A stretch of 64,000 nt of DNA, from positions 39,430,165 through 39,494,164 of the forward strand of contig OX424564.1 in the NCBI GenBank assembly GCA_949152475.1. Direction: 5' to 3'. A program made the translations under genes and the position numbers. Numbering within the stretch: position 1 is the stretch's first letter; every line of letters begins with the position of its first letter. The DNA is from Terebella lapidaria (taxonomy: Eukaryota; Annelida; Polychaeta; Terebellida; Terebellidae). This document shows positions 59,771-64,000 of this stretch, piece by piece. Below the pieces are notes generated by a model that saw only the letters and a list, made by a program, of their open reading frames with translations, had not been told where the DNA came from and ran no database searches.

Positions 59771-59930
59771 CTGATTAATCGTTAGAGTCCGCGGCTGACT
59801 GGAGTCTGTGGACATGCACAGTGGTCTGACCAGGTGGAGAACAACTTATTACTGTTATCTCTGCCTATTACTGCCTATTTCAATGAAACACAGAGAGATT
59901 TTGTCAGGAAGTAAAACATTCATCAAACAT

Positions 59931-60402
59931 AGCACCAAGGGTGCTGTAGCTTACCGGCAATCATGAGAAACGCAGAGTATTGATTTTCCAACATATAAAT
60001 TGTTACACTGATCTTGAACTCTAAATGTCAAAACATGTTCGTAAATGTTGCTGGAAACACATTTTCTGCATGGACTATAATACGAAATCAAATAACACAT
60101 CACAACTTTAGGTAGATAAAGATAATCATATACATTATTTTGAGAAAAACTGTCTGAATAGACTTTGACAAAATGGCCACCAAAGACAAAATTCATCGTT
60201 TTTGACCTTTCAAGGTCATTGAAGGTCAAATTCAAGGTCATCACTCAAACTGCAATATATGATTTCCCATTTGAATCTGCCAATACTGAGGCTCTATTTT
60301 GAAGTCTTCTATGAGTTTACTCCGCACAGCTCCCATTATGAAGGAAAAATTGGGCAAAATTTTCTAAGTCCAAAAAATTTTTCAATGGCCAAAAAAAAAA
60401 AA
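59931..60402 (+). mobile_element. Family 3 element, 5' segment
   Basis: The head AGCACC-AAG-GGTGCT-GTA-GCTTACCGGCAAT is at 59931, then a body matching 5449-5990. It breaks at 60402 in an A run after TTCAATGGCC, where a 1B copy is inserted. Confidence 0.7.
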
Positions 60403-61787
60403 TTAGCCCAAAGGCTAAGATAGGTTACCGGACAATTTTGGTTTGGCCATGGCAGCATTGGCAGGTAACAGACCTTGGGATTTACCAATCAAGGTCATCC
60501 GTATGAACTTCGATGTAACCATTACATGTATGTGTGCGGCATTTGATATTCTATATGTTGGGTGGAATCGTTTAGGCCGCTCAGGTCAATTTACACATTC
60601 CAAGTCAGACATTTGGCACTCAAGGTCATCTGACGTCAAGTTCAAGGTCATCATTAGTTGTGCCATATATGTCTTCCTATATGTTCATAATGCAAACAGG
60701 AGCTCTATCTGCAAGCATTTCATCTACAAAGGCAAATCTGGGCATTTTTTGACCCCAAAATGGCTGTTTTGACCTTTCAAGGTCATCCAAGGTCAAATTC
60801 AAGGTCACCACACAAGTCGCCATATATGACTTCCCATTTGAAAGTGCCAATTTCTAAGCTCTATCTTCAAGCGTTCTATGAGTACAGTCCTGACAGCTCC
60901 CATTATGAAGGAAAAAAGTGCCGAAAATTTTCTAAGTCCAAAATTTTTTTCAAAGGGTGAAAATTTTTTTTTGCCTAGAAATGGCCCAAAATGGATAGTA
61001 ATGTTATTTGGGGCGAAAAAATTTTTTTTCGCCGACTCGTCAAAAATTCAAAATGGCCGCCACACTGAGATCGGCGATTCAAGGGCAACAAAACTTATAC
61101 ACGTCGCAGAGGTATATAAGAGGAATCTTTTTAAGCAAAAATCTCAAAACTGATCAGAGAGGTTTTGAGAAAATACAGACCAGGTGCAAATTTGAGCGTT
61201 TTTCGACCCAAAAATGGCTGTTTTGACCTTTCAAGGTCATCCAAGGTCAAATTCAAGGTCACCACACAAGTCGCCATATATGACTTCCCATTTGAAAGTG
61301 CCAATTTCTAAGCTCTATCTTCAAGCGTTCTATGAGTACAGTCCCGACAGCTCCCATTATGAAGGGAAAGAGTGCCGAAAATTTTCTAAGTCCAAAATTT
61401 TTTTCAAAGGGTGAAAATTTTTTTTTGCTCTAGAAATGGCCCAAAATGGATAGTAATGCGATCTGGGGCGAAAAAAATTTTTTTCGCCGACCCGCCAAAA
61501 ATTCAAAATGGCCGCCACACGAAAACCGGCAGATTTAGGGCAACCAAACTTATACATATCACAGAGGTATATGAGGGGAATCTTTTGAAACCAAAAACTC
61601 AAAACTGATCAGACAGTTTTTGAGAAAATGGCCGTCAAAGTCCAAAATTTAGCGTTTTTCGACAAAAACGGCCGCCATTTTGAAAAAAATGCGAAAATCA
61701 AAAAACAAAAAAATACCTCCTTCTCAAAATATTTTAAGGCATTTTTGTGCAAAATTTCATATAGAACACTTGAAGGTCCGGTAACCT
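60403..61787 (+). mobile_element. Family 1B element with reduced tail
   Basis: Head at 60403, two 454-bp modules, then an abrupt end: after GTGCAAAATTTCAT only ACTTGAAGGTCCGGTAACCT of the tail remains and the microsatellite is missing. Family 3 sequence resumes with GCTGGAAATGGCTC. Confidence 0.75.
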
Positions 61788-62563
61788 AAAAATGCGTTTT
61801 TTTTTGCTGGAAATGGCTCAAAATAGTGACTTGAAAATAGTGAATAGTGACTTGATTTTGGACCAAAAAAAAATTTTTTTGCCGACCCGTCAAAAAATCA
61901 AAATGTCCGCCACACGCAGACAGGCAATTCAAGGGCAACAAAACTCATACACATCATAGAAGTACATGAGTGGAATGTTTTGAAACAAAAATCTCAAAAC
62001 TGATCAGACAGTTTTTGAGAAAATGGCCATCAAAAATCCAAAATTAGCCATTTTTCGACAAAAAACGTCGTTTTGACCTTCCAAGGTCATTGAAGGTCAA
62101 ATTCAAGGTCATCACTCAAACCGCAATATATGATTTCCCATTTGAATGTGCCAATACTTAGGCTCTATCTTCAAGTGTTCTATGAGTTTACTCTGCACAG
62201 CTCCCATTATGAAGGAAAATTGGGTGAAATTTTCTAAGTCCAAAAAATTTTTCAATGGCCCAAAAAAAAATTTTTTTTTTTTTTGCTGGAAATGGCTCAA
62301 AACGAATAGTGACTTGATTTGGGACAAAAAAATTTTTTTTCGCCGACCCGTCAAAAAATCAAAATGGCCGCCACAAGCAGACCGGCGATTCAAGGGCAAC
62401 GAAACTTATACACGTCTCAAAGGTACATGAGAGGAGTGTTTTGAAACAAAAATCTCAAAACTGATCAGACAGTTTTTGAGAAAATGGCCTCCAAAGTCCA
62501 AAATTGGCAATTTTTTCGTCAAAAATGGCCGCCAAACAGGCAAAAACGATTCAATAAAAAAAA
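61788..62563 (+). mobile_element. Family 3 element, later segment
   Basis: Contains TTTGCTGGAAATGGCTCAA twice (about 61803 and 62283) and the AGGTCA-bearing module, so it holds at least two tandem modules. It breaks at 62563 in an A run after GATTCAAT. Confidence 0.6.
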
Positions 62564-64000
62564 TTAGCCCAAAGGCTAAGATAGGTTACCGGACAATTTT
62601 GGTTTGGCCATGGCAGCATTGGCAGGTAACAGACCTTGAGATTTACCAATCAAGGTTCGCAGTGTAAACATATGACCTTGGGATTTACCAATCAAGGTCA
62701 TCCGTATGAACTTCGATGTAACCATTACATGTGTGCGGCATTTGATATTCTATATGTTGGGTGGAATCGTTTAGGCCGCTCAGGTCAATTTACACATTCC
62801 AAGTCAGACATTTGGCACTCAAGGTCATCTGACGTCAAGTTCAAGGTCATCATTAGTTGTGCCATATATGTCTTCCTATATGTTCATAATGCAAACAGGA
62901 GCTCTATCTGCAAGCATTTCATCTACAAAGGCAAATCTGGGCATTTTTTGACCCCAAAATGGCTGTTTTGACCTTTCAAGGTCATCCAAGGTCAAATTCA
63001 AGGTCACCACACAAGTCGCCATATATGACTTCCGATATGAAAGTGCCAATTTCTAAGCTCTATCTTCAAGCGTTCTATGAGTACAGTCCTGACAGCTCCC
63101 ATTATGAAGGAAAAAAGTGCCGAAAATTTTCAAAGTCCAAAATTTTTTTCAAAGGGTGAAAATTTTTTTTTGCCTAGAAATGGCCCAAAATGGATAGTAA
63201 TGTTATTTGGGGCGAAAAAATTTTTTTTCGCCGACTCGTCAAAAATTCAAAATGGCCGCCACACTGAGATCGGCGATTCAAGGGCAACAAAACTTATACA
63301 CGTCGCAGAGGTATATAAGAGGAATCTTTTTAAGCAAAAATCTCAAAACTGATCAGAGAGGTTTTGAGAAAATACAGACCAGGTGCAAATTTGAGCGTTT
63401 TTCGACCCAAAAATGGCTGTTTTGACCTTTCAAGGTCATCCAAGGTCAAATTCAAGGTCACCACACAAGTCGCCATATATGACTTCCCATTTGAAAGTGC
63501 CAATTTCTAAGCTCTATCTTCAAGCGTTCTATGAGTACAGTCCGGACAGCTCCCATTATGAAGGGAAAAAGTGCCGAAAATTTTCTAAGTCCAAAATTGT
63601 TTTCAAAGGGTGAAAATTTTTTTTTGCTCTAGAAATGGCCCAAAATGGATAGTAATGCGATCTGGGGCGAAAATTTTTTTTTCGCCGACCCGCCAAAAAT
63701 TCAAAATGGCCGCCACACGAAAACCGGCAGATTTAGGGCAACCAAACTTATACATATCACAGAGGTATATGAGGGGAATCTTTTGAAACCAAAAACTCAA
63801 AACTGATCAGACAGTTTTTGAGAAAATGGCCGTCAAAGTCCAAAATTCAGCGTTTTTCGACAAAAACGGCCGCCATTTTGAAAAAAATGCGAAAATCAAA
63901 AAACAAAAAAATACCTCCTTCTCAAAATATTTTTAGGCATTTTTGTGCAAAATTTCAGAAAGATTCGATCGTTAACTTTAAAGATAAAAATGTTAACGAC
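62564..64000 (+). mobile_element. Family 1B element, cut by the window edge
   Basis: Head at 62564 with two 454-bp modules and the start of the pre-tail region (AAGATAAAAATGTTAACG) at the window end. It is nearly identical to the copy at 54306. Confidence 0.85.

Noticed and set aside
28235-63352. 91-codon frames beginning MSTVL...MKEK in 1B copies as genes
   Set aside because: They overlap the repeated module and its A/T homopolymers, vary in frame between copies and lack recognisable protein features.

Overview
The window is animal nuclear DNA. It has split genes with GT/AG introns, five CCCH fingers of ZC3H3, a caveolin-type exon pair and a very high load of repeats. The repeats have hairpin-ended heads, internal tandem units, an ACGG-type microsatellite and a terminal hairpin. 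This is the plan described for Helentron/HINE-like elements, including the 'pearl' elements of bivalves, so a mollusc or another marine lophotrochozoan is my best guess. That taxonomic guess is inference.

Only two host loci are supported, both on the minus strand. The first is a tandem pair of caveolin-like terminal exons (3074-3391 and 4673-4990); the downstream copy has an in-frame TGA. The second is seven internal exons of ZC3H3 (57743-59770) carrying all five CCCH fingers. Its 5' exons lie beyond the right edge, and its last exon was not found with confidence. Almost everything else is mobile or tandem DNA.

Layout: 1-2450, a TIR element with a 32-bp perfect palindrome, a LINE endonuclease scrap and an eroded element head. 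3074-4990, the caveolin pair. 5449-12683, a 35-37-bp minisatellite (about 3.5 kb), a GC-rich island with a Ty3/gypsy fossil scrap, and a 25-bp minisatellite (about 1.4 kb), bracketed by element sequence. 12875-20312, a four-level nest of three families. 21318-50787, a matryoshka of family 1 elements built of 134-bp units, with a 2,221-bp tandem duplication. 50809-56250, family 1B and family 5 elements. 57743-59770, ZC3H3. 59931-64000, family 3 and young family 1B copies in or near the ZC3H3 5' intron.

Most interesting signals: (1) up to five element families that are unrelated in terminal sequence but share one plan: a head hairpin, then a short TIR, with the tail made of that TIR folded on itself around a 3-4 nt loop; (2) an approximately 515-bp gene-like insert in five copies of one subfamily, with a matching empty copy in the same window; (3) 134-bp units that each carry a DR1-type AGGTCA pair and extended half-sites. 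Coordinates and nesting were worked out by eye; element boundaries are good to a few bases where termini are quoted and approximate elsewhere.
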